Assembly (NCBI GenBank): GCA_021796905.1
Contig: JAKABK010000087.1
Span: 1 to 7,234 of the forward strand
DNA: 7,234 nt
Direction: 5' to 3'
From: Actinomycetes bacterium
GTDB taxonomy: Bacteria > Actinomycetota > Acidimicrobiia > Acidimicrobiales > Palsa-688
Part shown: positions 1-5,450 of the stretch, piece by piece
Layout: each line of letters opens with the position of its first letter
How positions within the stretch are numbered: position 1 is the first letter of the stretch
Notes under the pieces: model-generated
Database searches by the model: none
What the model was told of the DNA's origin: nothing
Seen by the model: the letters and a program-made list of their open reading frames with translations, nothing else
Position numbers and translations under genes: made by a program

Positions 1-1
1 G

Positions 2-490
2 GCGGTGGACGGCAAGACCGCTTCGCTGTTCGCGGCGAGCTGCCGGATCGGCGGCCTGGTCGCCGGGCTGCCCCGCGACCAGGTGGACGCCCTGACCGGC
101 TACGGCCGAGCGCTCGGGGTGGCGTTCCAGATCTGGGACGACATCCGCGACCTGGTCGGCACCGAGGACCTGCTCGGCAAGCCCGCCGGCCACGACATGG
201 TCGAGGGCACCTACACCCTCCCGGTGATCCGCACCCTCGCCCGGCCCGGGGTGGGCGACGACCTGCGCTGCCTGCTCGGCCGGCCCCTCGACCCGCCGAC
301 GCGCGACAAGGCACGGGACCTGATCCTGTCGACCGACGCCGTGGCGAGCGTCACCGTCGAAGGGCGACGCTGGGCGGCCCGGGCCGCCGACGCCCTGGCG
401 CCCCTACGGGTCGGGGGCACGCCCGAGGCGGCGCTCGACGGGCTCGCCGGGCTCGGCGCCTCCCTCTTCGACCATCTCGACCTGAGCTGA
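2..490 (+). CDS. Polyprenyl diphosphate synthase, C-terminal part (5' end outside window)
   Basis: Trans-isoprenyl diphosphate synthase that condenses isopentenyl diphosphate onto an allylic diphosphate in the cytoplasm. About 163 residues are visible, roughly the C-terminal half of a family protein of about 330. The reading frame is open to the left edge, so the GTG at position 5 is an internal valine and not a start. Visible marks are KTASLFAASCRIGG near the left edge, typical of the helix between the two aspartate-rich regions; the second aspartate-rich motif in FQIWDDIRD, which binds magnesium and the isopentenyl side; and LGKPAGHD followed by EGTYTLPVI, the usual downstream signature. 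The first DDxxD motif, which helps set chain length, lies outside the window, so the product (geranylgeranyl, heptaprenyl or other) cannot be told. The gene converges on lysS with 123 bases between the stops. The family is certain; the exact product is not. Confidence 0.93.
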   Translation, partial: AVDGKTASLFAASCRIGGLVAGLPRDQVDALTGYGRALGVAFQIWDDIRDLVGTEDLLGKPAGHDMVEGTYTLPVIRTLARPGVGDDLRCLLGRPLDPPTRDKARDLILSTDAVASVTVEGRRWAARAADALAPLRVGGTPEAALDGLAGLGASLFDHLDLS

Positions 491-494
491 TCGC

Positions 495-524
495 CCGTCT
501 GCCGGGGGAACCGTCTGCCGGGGG
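495..524. repeat. 14-bp direct repeat, two copies
   Basis: CCGTCTGCCGGGGG occurs at 495-508 and again, identically, at 511-524, separated by AA (period 16). It starts four bases after the polyprenyl synthase stop codon and lies before the inverted repeat at 543-592. No function is evident. It is most simply a small tandem duplication in noncoding DNA. Confidence 0.8.
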
Positions 525-542
525 GCCGGTCCACCGGGTGAG

Positions 543-592
543 GGGGAAAGGGCTCCGGCGAGGTGGCCGGGGTTCGCGGCTGCCCTTTCCCC
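543..592. terminator. Candidate bidirectional terminator between convergent genes
   Basis: GGGGAAAGGGC at 543-553 is the exact reverse complement of GCCCTTTCCCC at 582-592, a perfect 11-bp stem. The 28-base loop holds a second stem, CCGGC at 555-559 with GCCGG at 566-570, around a 6-base loop. The element sits between the stops of two converging genes (490 on + and 614 on -), where a shared terminator is expected. Neither side has a T-run, so this would be a hairpin-only terminator, a form often proposed for high-GC actinobacteria. The stem is seen directly; the function is inferred. Confidence 0.65.
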
Positions 593-613
593 GACGCCTC
601 TCGCGAAGGGTGC

Positions 614-2035
614 TCAGCCCTGTTCGGGTCGCAGGGTAGGGAACAAGATCACGTCCCGGATCGTCTCCGCCCCGGTGAGGAGCATGGCGAGGCGGTCGAT
701 CCCGATCCCGACGCCACCGGTGGGGGGCAGCCCGTAGTCGAGGGCCCGGAGGTAGTCCTCGTCGACGACCATCGCCTCCTCGTCGCCGGCCGCCTTGGCC
801 CGGGCCTGGTCCTCGAAGGTGCGACGCTGCTCGTCGGGGTCTCCCAGCTCGGAGAAGGCGTTGCACAGCTCCCGACCGGCGACGATCGCCTCGAAGCGCT
901 CGACCAGGCCGGGGCTGCGACGATGGTCCCGGGCGAGGGGGGACACCTCCTTCGGGTAGTCCATGACGAGCACCGGCCCCCACAGCGCCGGCTCGGTGGT
1001 CTTCTCGTAGATCTCCACGATCAGCTTGCCCGGCCCCCAGTGCTCCTCGACGGGCACGTCGAAGCCGGCGGCGAGGCGGGCCAGCTCGGCGGGCGGCGTG
1101 CCGAGGTCGACTTCCACCCCGGCGTGCTCTGCGATCAGCTCGAACATCGTCGCCCGCCGCCAGGGGGGGGTGAGGTCGAGCGGCCGGCCGGCGTAGGTGA
1201 GGGTGGTGGTACCGAGCATCTCGCGCGCCAAGTGGGCGACGAGCTGCTCGACCAGCTCCATCATGTCGTGGTAGTCGGCGTAGGCCTGGTAGGCCTCGAG
1301 CATGGTGAACTCGGGGTTGTGGCGCGGCGAGAGACCCTCGTTGCGGAACACCCGCCCGATCTCGAAGACCGACTCGATGCCGCCGACGACGAGCCGCTTG
1401 AGGTGCAGCTCGAGGGCGATCCGCAGGTACATCTCCATGTCCAGGGCGTTGTGGTGGGTCACGAACGGCTTGGCGCTCGCCCCACCCGCCAGGGTGTGCA
1501 GCACCGGGGTCTCGACCTCGACGAAACCCCGGCCCTCCATGAAACGCCGGGTCAGCGACACCATTCGGCTGCGGGCGAGGAAGGTGTCACGCGAACCCTC
1601 GTTGGCCCACAGGTCGGCGTAACGCTGGCGGTAGCGGTGGTCAGGGTCGGAGATGCCGTGCCACTTGTCGCCGAAGCTGCGACGGGCCTCGGCGAGCAGC
1701 ACCCAGCGGTCGACCTTGACCGACAGCTCGCCGGTGCGGGTGGCGACCACCTCCCCGGTGGCGCCGATCCAGTCGCCGAGGTCGAGGTCGACGAAGCCGG
1801 CGAAGTCCTCGGTCCAAGCGGCGCCGGCGAAGAGCTGGACCCGTCCCGAGGAGTCGCGCAGCTCCCCGAACGCGATCCTGCCCTGCTCCCGGCGCAGCAT
1901 CAGCCGGCCGGCGACCGACACCACCTCCCCGGTCCCGGTCCCAGGGGGGACCTCGGGGTGGGCGGCGCGCACCTCGGCGGTGCTCGCGGTCCGCTCGAAG
2001 CGGTAGGGGACGGCGGGCCGGGGGCGCTCGGTCAT
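614..2035 (-). CDS. lysS: Lysyl-tRNA synthetase, class II
   Basis: Charges tRNA-Lys with lysine using ATP, in the cytoplasm, probably as a homodimer. The 473-residue product is slightly shorter than the usual 490-505. An N-terminal OB-fold anticodon-binding domain covers about residues 35-115 (GEVVSVAGRL, then FGELRDSSGRVQLF). The class II catalytic domain follows: GGASAKPFVTHHNALDMEMY at about 184-203, motif 2 with FEIGRVFRNEG (224-234) and HNPEFTMLEAY, and motif 3 with GIGIDRLAMLLTG (443-455), near the C-terminus. The ATG at 2035 is chosen because MTERPRPAVPYRFERT matches the normal N-terminus. The frame stays open 86 codons further to a GTG at 2293, but that extension is a Pro/Arg-rich low-complexity stretch. 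No good Shine-Dalgarno sequence precedes the ATG. A run of eight G (1163-1170 on +) lies in the gene and the frame crosses it intact. The gene is last in the minus-strand series, 277 bases after coaX. Confidence 0.97.
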   Translation of the reverse strand: MTERPRPAVPYRFERTASTAEVRAAHPEVPPGTGTGEVVSVAGRLMLRREQGRIAFGELRDSSGRVQLFAGAAWTEDFAGFVDLDLGDWIGATGEVVATRTGELSVKVDRWVLLAEARRSFGDKWHGISDPDHRYRQRYADLWANEGSRDTFLARSRMVSLTRRFMEGRGFVEVETPVLHTLAGGASAKPFVTHHNALDMEMYLRIALELHLKRLVVGGIESVFEIGRVFRNEGLSPRHNPEFTMLEAYQAYADYHDMMELVEQLVAHLAREMLGTTTLTYAGRPLDLTPPWRRATMFELIAEHAGVEVDLGTPPAELARLAAGFDVPVEEHWGPGKLIVEIYEKTTEPALWGPVLVMDYPKEVSPLARDHRRSPGLVERFEAIVAGRELCNAFSELGDPDEQRRTFEDQARAKAAGDEEAMVVDEDYLRALDYGLPPTGGVGIGIDRLAMLLTGAETIRDVILFPTLRPEQG

Positions 2036-2312
2036 GGGGACCCGATGTTTGCCGACCGCCGGGGCGCCCGCAAAGACCCCGGCCGGGGTGAGGGGCCGCC
2101 GGGGTGGGGCCCGGAGACGGGGCCGGCGGGTAGTGGCGTTGGGCGTGCTGGGAGCGTGCCTGGGGGAGCTACCGAAACGCTCGACAGCGACACCAGGGGA
2201 CGCCGCCGGTGACCTCCTCCATGGCGAGCCGCATGGCCCGAGCCGCAGCGGGGTGGACCGGCGCGGAACCGGCGGCACCGGAACCGGCGGCACCGGCCGG
2301 CTCCCAGGGGGG
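2036..2312 (-). other. Noncoding leader between coaX and lysS
   Basis: This 277-base gap is the only sizeable gap in the minus-strand series. In transcript order it holds the distal arm of the hairpin around the coaX stop, a 15-bp tandem repeat, a Shine-Dalgarno-like GGAGGAGG (minus strand, 2220-2213) with no well-spaced start codon, and then GC-rich sequence to the lysS ATG. I could not pick out a convincing -10/-35 pair, nor the T-box consensus near an aminoacyl-tRNA synthetase gene. A lysS promoter is expected here by position only. Confidence 0.5.
2265..2294. repeat. 15-bp perfect tandem repeat, two copies
   Basis: GGAACCGGCGGCACC occurs at 2265-2279 and again immediately at 2280-2294. 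Because 15 is a multiple of three, it reads as a five-residue VPPVP-type repeat in the open frame upstream of lysS. That frame there does not look like real coding sequence. The repeat lies just downstream of coaX in transcript direction and its end overlaps the hairpin arm at 2292-2300. Confidence 0.85.
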
Positions 2313-2329
2313 TCAACCCGCCGGCCGGT
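2292..2329 (-). terminator. Hairpin spanning the coaX stop, possible terminator or attenuator
   Basis: ACCGGCCGG at 2292-2300 is the exact reverse complement of CCGGCCGGT at 2321-2329. The 20-base loop can form an inner GGG/CCC stem (2310-2312 with 2317-2319) closed by TCAA. The coaX stop codon (2313-2315) lies in the loop, so the upstream arm is within the last coaX codons. There is no T-run. Its place at the end of the hpt-to-coaX series and before the lysS leader fits transcription termination or partial read-through. This role is inferred. Confidence 0.45.
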
Positions 2330-3110
2330 TCCTCCCGAAGATGATCCGCAGTCCCTCGAGTGTCAGCCACGGCTCGTGGTGGTCGACCGCGGTCGACACC
2401 GGACCGATCAGGCTGGCGAGCCCGCCGGTCGCCACCACCGTCGCCGGACCGACCTCCTCCTGCAAGCGCCGGCACAATCCGTCGACCTGCGCGGCGAAAC
2501 CGTAGATCGCCCCCGACTGGACCGATTCGACGGTGTTCTTGGCGAGCACGCTCGAAGGCTCCACCAGCTCAACCCTCGGCAGGAGCGCCGCTTTGGAGAA
2601 CAGTGCCTCCATCGAGATCTCGATCCCCGGGAGGATCACCCCGCCGAGGTACTCCCCTCCCGCCGAGACCACCTCGAAGGTGGTGGCGGTGCCGAAGTCG
2701 ACGACGATCGTCGGTCCGCCGTAACGGTCGAAGGCGGCGACCGCGTCGGCGATCCGGTCGGCGCCGACCTCCCGAGGGTTGTCGTAGTGGATCGGCATCC
2801 CGGTCCGCACGCCCGGCTCGACGATCACCGTCGGCACCCGGTACCAGCGGTCGGTCATCTCCCGCAGCGCGGCGCGCAGGCGCGGCACGACCGACGCCAC
2901 CGCGATCCCGGTCACCGCTTCTCGCACGTCGAGGCCGTGCAGACCGAACAGCTCGGCGAGCTGCAGGGCCAGCTCGTCGGCGGTCCGGCTCGCCACGGTC
3001 GCCACCCGCCAGGTGTGGGCCAGCTCGGTCCCGCTCCCGGCCGGGCCGTCGCCCGCGCCGAACAGTCCGAGCACGGTCTGGGTGTTGCCGACGTCGACGG
3101 TGAGCAGCAC
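2313..3110 (-). CDS. coaX: Type III pantothenate kinase
   Basis: Phosphorylates pantothenate to 4'-phosphopantothenate with ATP, the first committed step to coenzyme A. The 265-residue length is normal for CoaX. The ASKHA-fold marks are in order: DVGNTQTVLGLF (6-17) for the phosphate-1 loop, GADRIADAVAAF (116-127), VDFGTATTFEVV (137-148) for the second phosphate loop, and GGVILPGIEISMEAL (156-170) followed by LPRVEL, the usual pantothenate-site region. ATVVATGGLASLI (223-235) supplies the adenosine-side loop. The start is GTG at 3110, directly after the TAG of panC with no base between them. A GAGG at 3119-3122 (minus strand) lies eight bases before the start and supports it. Type III kinases typically need a monovalent cation and are not feedback-inhibited by CoA. 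No panD gene lies between panC and coaX, although that is a common actinobacterial arrangement. Confidence 0.97.
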   Translation of the reverse strand: MLLTVDVGNTQTVLGLFGAGDGPAGSGTELAHTWRVATVASRTADELALQLAELFGLHGLDVREAVTGIAVASVVPRLRAALREMTDRWYRVPTVIVEPGVRTGMPIHYDNPREVGADRIADAVAAFDRYGGPTIVVDFGTATTFEVVSAGGEYLGGVILPGIEISMEALFSKAALLPRVELVEPSSVLAKNTVESVQSGAIYGFAAQVDGLCRRLQEEVGPATVVATGGLASLIGPVSTAVDHHEPWLTLEGLRIIFGRNRPAG

Positions 3111-4007
3111 CTAGCCGTCCTCGCTTCGGGAGCGGGCCGCCTCCGGGTGCGGGGAGGTCGCCGGGAGGTTGTCGACGAGGCGGACGTCGCCGAGCCTCAC
3201 CGCGGCCAGCAGGCGCACCTGGCCTGCGACGACCGCGGCCGGGCTCAGGTCGTCGGGTCGCACGACCGCGGCGTAGTCGGTGGAGAAACGGGGCTCGGAC
3301 GCCAGCACCGCAGCCATGGCTCCGTCCACTTCCCCGGGGTCGGTCACGGCGTCGTCCTCCACCGCGCGTCGCCCGGCGAGAAGCGCCGCGTACAACCGGG
3401 GGGCGACGGCGCGCTCCTCGGCGGAGAGGTGGGCGTTGCGGCTGGAGAGAGCGAGACCGTCGGGGTAGCGGACGACGGGGCAGCCGACGATCCCGACCGG
3501 GAGGGAGAGGTCGGTCACGAGACGGCGGACGACGGCGAGCTGCTGGAAGTCCTTCTCGCCGAAGTAGGCCAGGCAGCGCCCGGCGAGACCGAGGAGCTTC
3601 GTGACGATGGTGGCCACCCCGTCGAAGTGCCCGGGGCGGACCTCACCCTCCCAGCGTTCGCTGAGCCCGGTGACATGCACGCTCGTCGCCGGCGGCTCGG
3701 GCCACATCTGCTCGGCCTCCGGGGCGAACACCAGGTCGGCGCCGGCAGCCGACGCCATCTCGACGTCCCGGTCGAGGTCCCGCGGGTAGCGCTCCAGGTC
3801 CCCGGGGTCGCCGAACTGGAGCGGGTTCACGTACACCGTCACCGCCACGGTCGTGTTCTCCGCCGCCGCCCGACGCACCAGCGACAGGTGGCCACCGTGC
3901 AGAGCGCCCATCGTCGGGACCAAACCGACCCGGGCCCCGCGCTCGCGCGCGGCGTCGAGGGCGGCGACCAGCTCGTCGCGGCGGGTGAGGACCGTCGCGC
4001 TCAACAC
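3111..4007 (-). CDS. panC: Pantothenate synthetase (pantoate--beta-alanine ligase)
   Basis: Joins pantoate and beta-alanine with ATP through a pantoyl-adenylate to give pantothenate. The 298-residue product has the nucleotidyltransferase-superfamily marks in order: VGLVPTMGALHGGHLSLV (27-44) with the HIGH-like GGH, VYVNPLQFG (58-66), RPGHFDGVATIVTKL (124-138), YFGEKDFQQL (148-157), and YPDGLALSSRNAHLS (181-195), the KMSKS-like loop. The start is GTG at 4007, overlapping the folK stop by seven bases in GTGTTGA; a TTG one codon later would also fit. The frame runs open to 4250, but the extra 81 residues are an arginine/glycine-rich shadow of folK. Its position between folK and coaX couples folate and pantothenate genes. 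Folate supplies the one-carbon unit for pantoate, whose gene (panB) is not in the window. The tail after VDNLPAT is a short polar extension. Confidence 0.97.
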   Translation of the reverse strand: MLSATVLTRRDELVAALDAARERGARVGLVPTMGALHGGHLSLVRRAAAENTTVAVTVYVNPLQFGDPGDLERYPRDLDRDVEMASAAGADLVFAPEAEQMWPEPPATSVHVTGLSERWEGEVRPGHFDGVATIVTKLLGLAGRCLAYFGEKDFQQLAVVRRLVTDLSLPVGIVGCPVVRYPDGLALSSRNAHLSAEERAVAPRLYAALLAGRRAVEDDAVTDPGEVDGAMAAVLASEPRFSTDYAAVVRPDDLSPAAVVAGQVRLLAAVRLGDVRLVDNLPATSPHPEAARSRSEDG

Positions 4008-4519
4008 CGCCGCCCGCTGTCGTCGTCCAAGCGACCGACGGGACGGACGCTGCCGGCGGCGAGCGCGGCCTCGAGGGTCTCCGCAGCACCGGGGCGCCCC
4101 GCCACCAGCTCTGGGGCGACGTCGCGCAGCGGGGCCAGCACGAACGGCCGTTCCCACATCCTCGGGTGGGGCACCACCAGCTCCGGGGGTCGGTCCAGCA
4201 CTTCGTCGCCGACCAGGAGCACGTCTACGTCGAGGGTCCTCGCCCCCCACCGCTCCAGGCGGACCCGGCCGGCGGTCTGCTCGGCGCGGCGGGCCGCGCC
4301 GAGCAGGTCGTAGGGGCCGAGGCGGGTGCGCAGCTCCACCACCGCGTTCAAGAAGGCACCCTGGCCGGCGGGACCGCCGACAGGGTCGGTCTCGTACACC
4401 GGGGAGGTTGCCACCACATCGGGCAGGGAGGCGACCGCCCCGGCCAGGTGGGCCCAGCGGTCACCGAGGTTGGAGCCCAGGGCCAGGTAGGCCCGCCGGG
4501 GCGTCGGGGAACCGCTCAT
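4001..4519 (-). CDS. folK: 2-amino-4-hydroxy-6-hydroxymethyldihydropteridine pyrophosphokinase (HPPK)
   Basis: Transfers pyrophosphate from ATP to 6-hydroxymethyl-7,8-dihydropterin, making the substrate for FolP. The 172-residue length is typical. Visible marks are YLALGSNLGDR (11-21), SPVYETDPVGGPAGQGAFLN (39-58) for the pterin-side loop, and ERWGARTLDVDVLL (89-102), which carries the two magnesium-binding aspartates (D97 and D99) and the loop-3 tryptophan and arginine. The C-terminal signature VPHPRMWERPFVLAPL (116-131) follows. The ATG at 4519 overlaps the folB stop as ATGA, and a strong GGAGGAGG (4531-4524 on the minus strand) sits just ahead of it, deciding the start. Its stop overlaps the panC start. 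The C-terminal 20 or so residues are polar and not conserved as far as I can judge. Confidence 0.97.
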   Translation of the reverse strand: MSGSPTPRRAYLALGSNLGDRWAHLAGAVASLPDVVATSPVYETDPVGGPAGQGAFLNAVVELRTRLGPYDLLGAARRAEQTAGRVRLERWGARTLDVDVLLVGDEVLDRPPELVVPHPRMWERPFVLAPLRDVAPELVAGRPGAAETLEAALAAGSVRPVGRLDDDSGRRC

Positions 4520-4905
4520 CGCCCCTCCTCCGCCTGGCGGGTGACCCTGACCGCCGCCGACCCGAGGGACAGCGCGACCGGTGGGCGCAGCTTGCGGACC
4601 GTGACCGTCACCGCCGTCGCCCGCTCACCGGCGGCGGCGAGCACCGCGGCGGCGACCCGCTCGGCGAGGGTCTCGATCAGCTCGGCGTGGGGTCCCTCCA
4701 CGACGGCAACCGCCGCCGCGGCGAACGCCGCGTAGTCGACGGTGTCGTCGAGCCGGTCGGAGCGGCCCGCGGGGCGCAGGTCGACGAACAGGTCGAGGTC
4801 CAGCTCGAAGGGTTGGGCCCGCACGCGCTCCTCGGGGAGGGCTCCGTGGGTGCCGAGGGCCCGCAGGCCGCGCAGCTCGACGCGGTCGCCGCCTGCTCCG
4901 CTCAT
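4516..4905 (-). CDS. folB: Dihydroneopterin aldolase
   Basis: Cleaves 7,8-dihydroneopterin to 6-hydroxymethyl-7,8-dihydropterin and glycolaldehyde. The 129-residue length suits this small family, which forms ring-shaped octamers. Visible marks are GLRALGTHGALPEER (13-27), the substrate-binding N-terminal signature; QPFELDLDL (31-39); DDTVDYAAFA (53-62), with the conserved tyrosine; LIETLAERVAAAVL (77-90), with the pterin-anchoring glutamate; and VRKLRPPV (103-110), with the catalytic lysine K105. The ATG at 4905 is five bases after the stop of the phosphatase-like gene, with only a weak purine stretch as ribosome binding site, so coupled translation is likely. Its stop overlaps the folK start as ATGA. 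The fold is shared with epimerases of the same family, but operon context makes FolB near certain. Confidence 0.96.
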   Translation of the reverse strand: MSGAGGDRVELRGLRALGTHGALPEERVRAQPFELDLDLFVDLRPAGRSDRLDDTVDYAAFAAAAVAVVEGPHAELIETLAERVAAAVLAAAGERATAVTVTVRKLRPPVALSLGSAAVRVTRQAEEGR

Positions 4906-4910
4906 CGGGG

Positions 4911-5435
4911 TCAGGATCCGAGCAACGGAGCCGGGTTCCCGACCATTCCCGCCGCCGCGGTCACGAGCAGCCGCCCCTCCGAGCCCATCTGGCGGTGGAG
5001 GATCCTCTCCACCACCTCGATCGCCTGGGCACTGGAGGTGATCATCTCGGACCAGCGCAGGTAGCCGGCGACGACACCCATCAGCCGGTCACCGAGCTCC
5101 TCTTGGTGCAACAGCACCCGCTCGCCCGAAGTGATCCAGCCCTTCATGGACACGTAGAGACCGGGGAGGACTACGGCGGGGTCGTCGTGGGGGCCGAAGG
5201 GAAGGTGGGTGGCGGGGATCTCGTGCTCGTCGTAGGAGTGGAGGTTGTGGGGGGAGGGGAGCAGGGAGACGATCCGGGTGAAGCCCTCGTTCTGCAACCA
5301 GACGAGCTCCTCGTGGCGCCGGACCTTTCGGTGGGTGCGGGCGTAGCCCCCGGGCCGCTCGCTCACCGCGAGGTGGCCCTTGATGATCCACTCGAAGAAG
5401 CGGGGTGGGATCCCCTGGGCCCACTTGCCGGTCAC
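4911..5435 (-). CDS. Dual-specificity/tyrosine-phosphatase-like protein lacking the catalytic cysteine
   Basis: A 174-residue cytoplasmic protein with no signal peptide or membrane segment. The order of marks follows small dual-specificity phosphatases. It has an entry segment (FFEWIIKGHLAVSERPGGY, 13-31), HEELVWLQNEGFTRIVSLLP (41-60) for the helix and strand before the active site, HLPFGPHDDPA (77-87) where a general-acid aspartate is usually found, and RVLLHQEELGDRLMGVVAGY (106-125), which aligns with the VHCX5R P-loop and following helix. In that loop H110, G115 and R117 are kept but the nucleophilic cysteine is Q111 (codon CAA, 5105-5103), which needs three base changes from TGC or TGT. 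I therefore infer a pseudophosphatase that may bind a phosphorylated ligand or protein. The GTG start overlaps the folP stop as GTGA and has a good GGAGG nine bases upstream. It is embedded between folP and folB, so a folate-related role is plausible but unproven. Confidence 0.85.
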   Translation of the reverse strand: MTGKWAQGIPPRFFEWIIKGHLAVSERPGGYARTHRKVRRHEELVWLQNEGFTRIVSLLPSPHNLHSYDEHEIPATHLPFGPHDDPAVVLPGLYVSMKGWITSGERVLLHQEELGDRLMGVVAGYLRWSEMITSSAQAIEVVERILHRQMGSEGRLLVTAAAGMVGNPAPLLGS

Positions 5436-5450
5436 CTCCGGTCACCTCCG
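5431..5450 (-). promoter_or_regulatory. Tandem 10-bp repeat forming the ribosome binding site and stop/start overlap of the folP junction
   Basis: On the minus strand CGGAGGTGAC is repeated twice in direct tandem. The first copy supplies GGAGG (5449-5445), nine bases before the GTG at 5435, and so acts as the Shine-Dalgarno sequence. The second copy contains the folP stop TGA and the overlapping GTG start of the phosphatase-like gene. The same bases encode the last FolP residues (GGDRR). The spacing decides this start over the out-of-frame GTG at 5445. Confidence 0.75.

Noticed and set aside
1163..1170. A run of eight G within lysS as a possible frameshift site
   Set aside because: The LysS frame and its conserved motifs continue intact on both sides, so there is no sign of an actual frameshift.
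563..2212. A 549-codon open frame on the + strand antisense to lysS
   Set aside because: Same explanation: it is a mirror of lysS codon bias, with repeated Val/Leu/Gly/His-rich segments and no motif.
2036..2293. An 86-residue N-terminal extension of LysS to a GTG at 2293
   Set aside because: The extension is Pro/Arg-rich low complexity and the ATG at 2035 gives the normal LysS N-terminus and length. Part of it is the 15-bp tandem repeat.
2360..3103. A 247-codon arginine-rich + strand frame opposite coaX
   Set aside because: The composition is almost entirely Arg, Pro, Ser and Ala, typical of an antisense shadow, and it sits on a certain gene.
4008..4250. An 81-residue N-terminal extension of PanC
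   Set aside because: It lies wholly within folK, is Arg/Gly-rich, and PanC from the GTG at 4007 already has the full family length.
2034..4313. A 759-codon open frame on the + strand antisense to coaX, panC and folK
   Set aside because: It is opposite three certain genes. Its product is rich in Arg, Gly, Pro and His with no recognisable domain, as expected from GC-biased third positions read backwards.
3853..5064. A 403-codon + strand frame opposite panC, folK, folB and the phosphatase-like gene
   Set aside because: It is antisense to four supported genes, is Arg/Gly/Pro-rich, and has no recognisable domain.
5089..5445. An alternative minus-strand frame starting from the GTG at 5445 inside the tandem repeat
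   Set aside because: It is out of frame with the phosphatase-like protein and gives a Pro/Arg/His-rich product. The GTG at 5435 has both the GTGA overlap and correct Shine-Dalgarno spacing.
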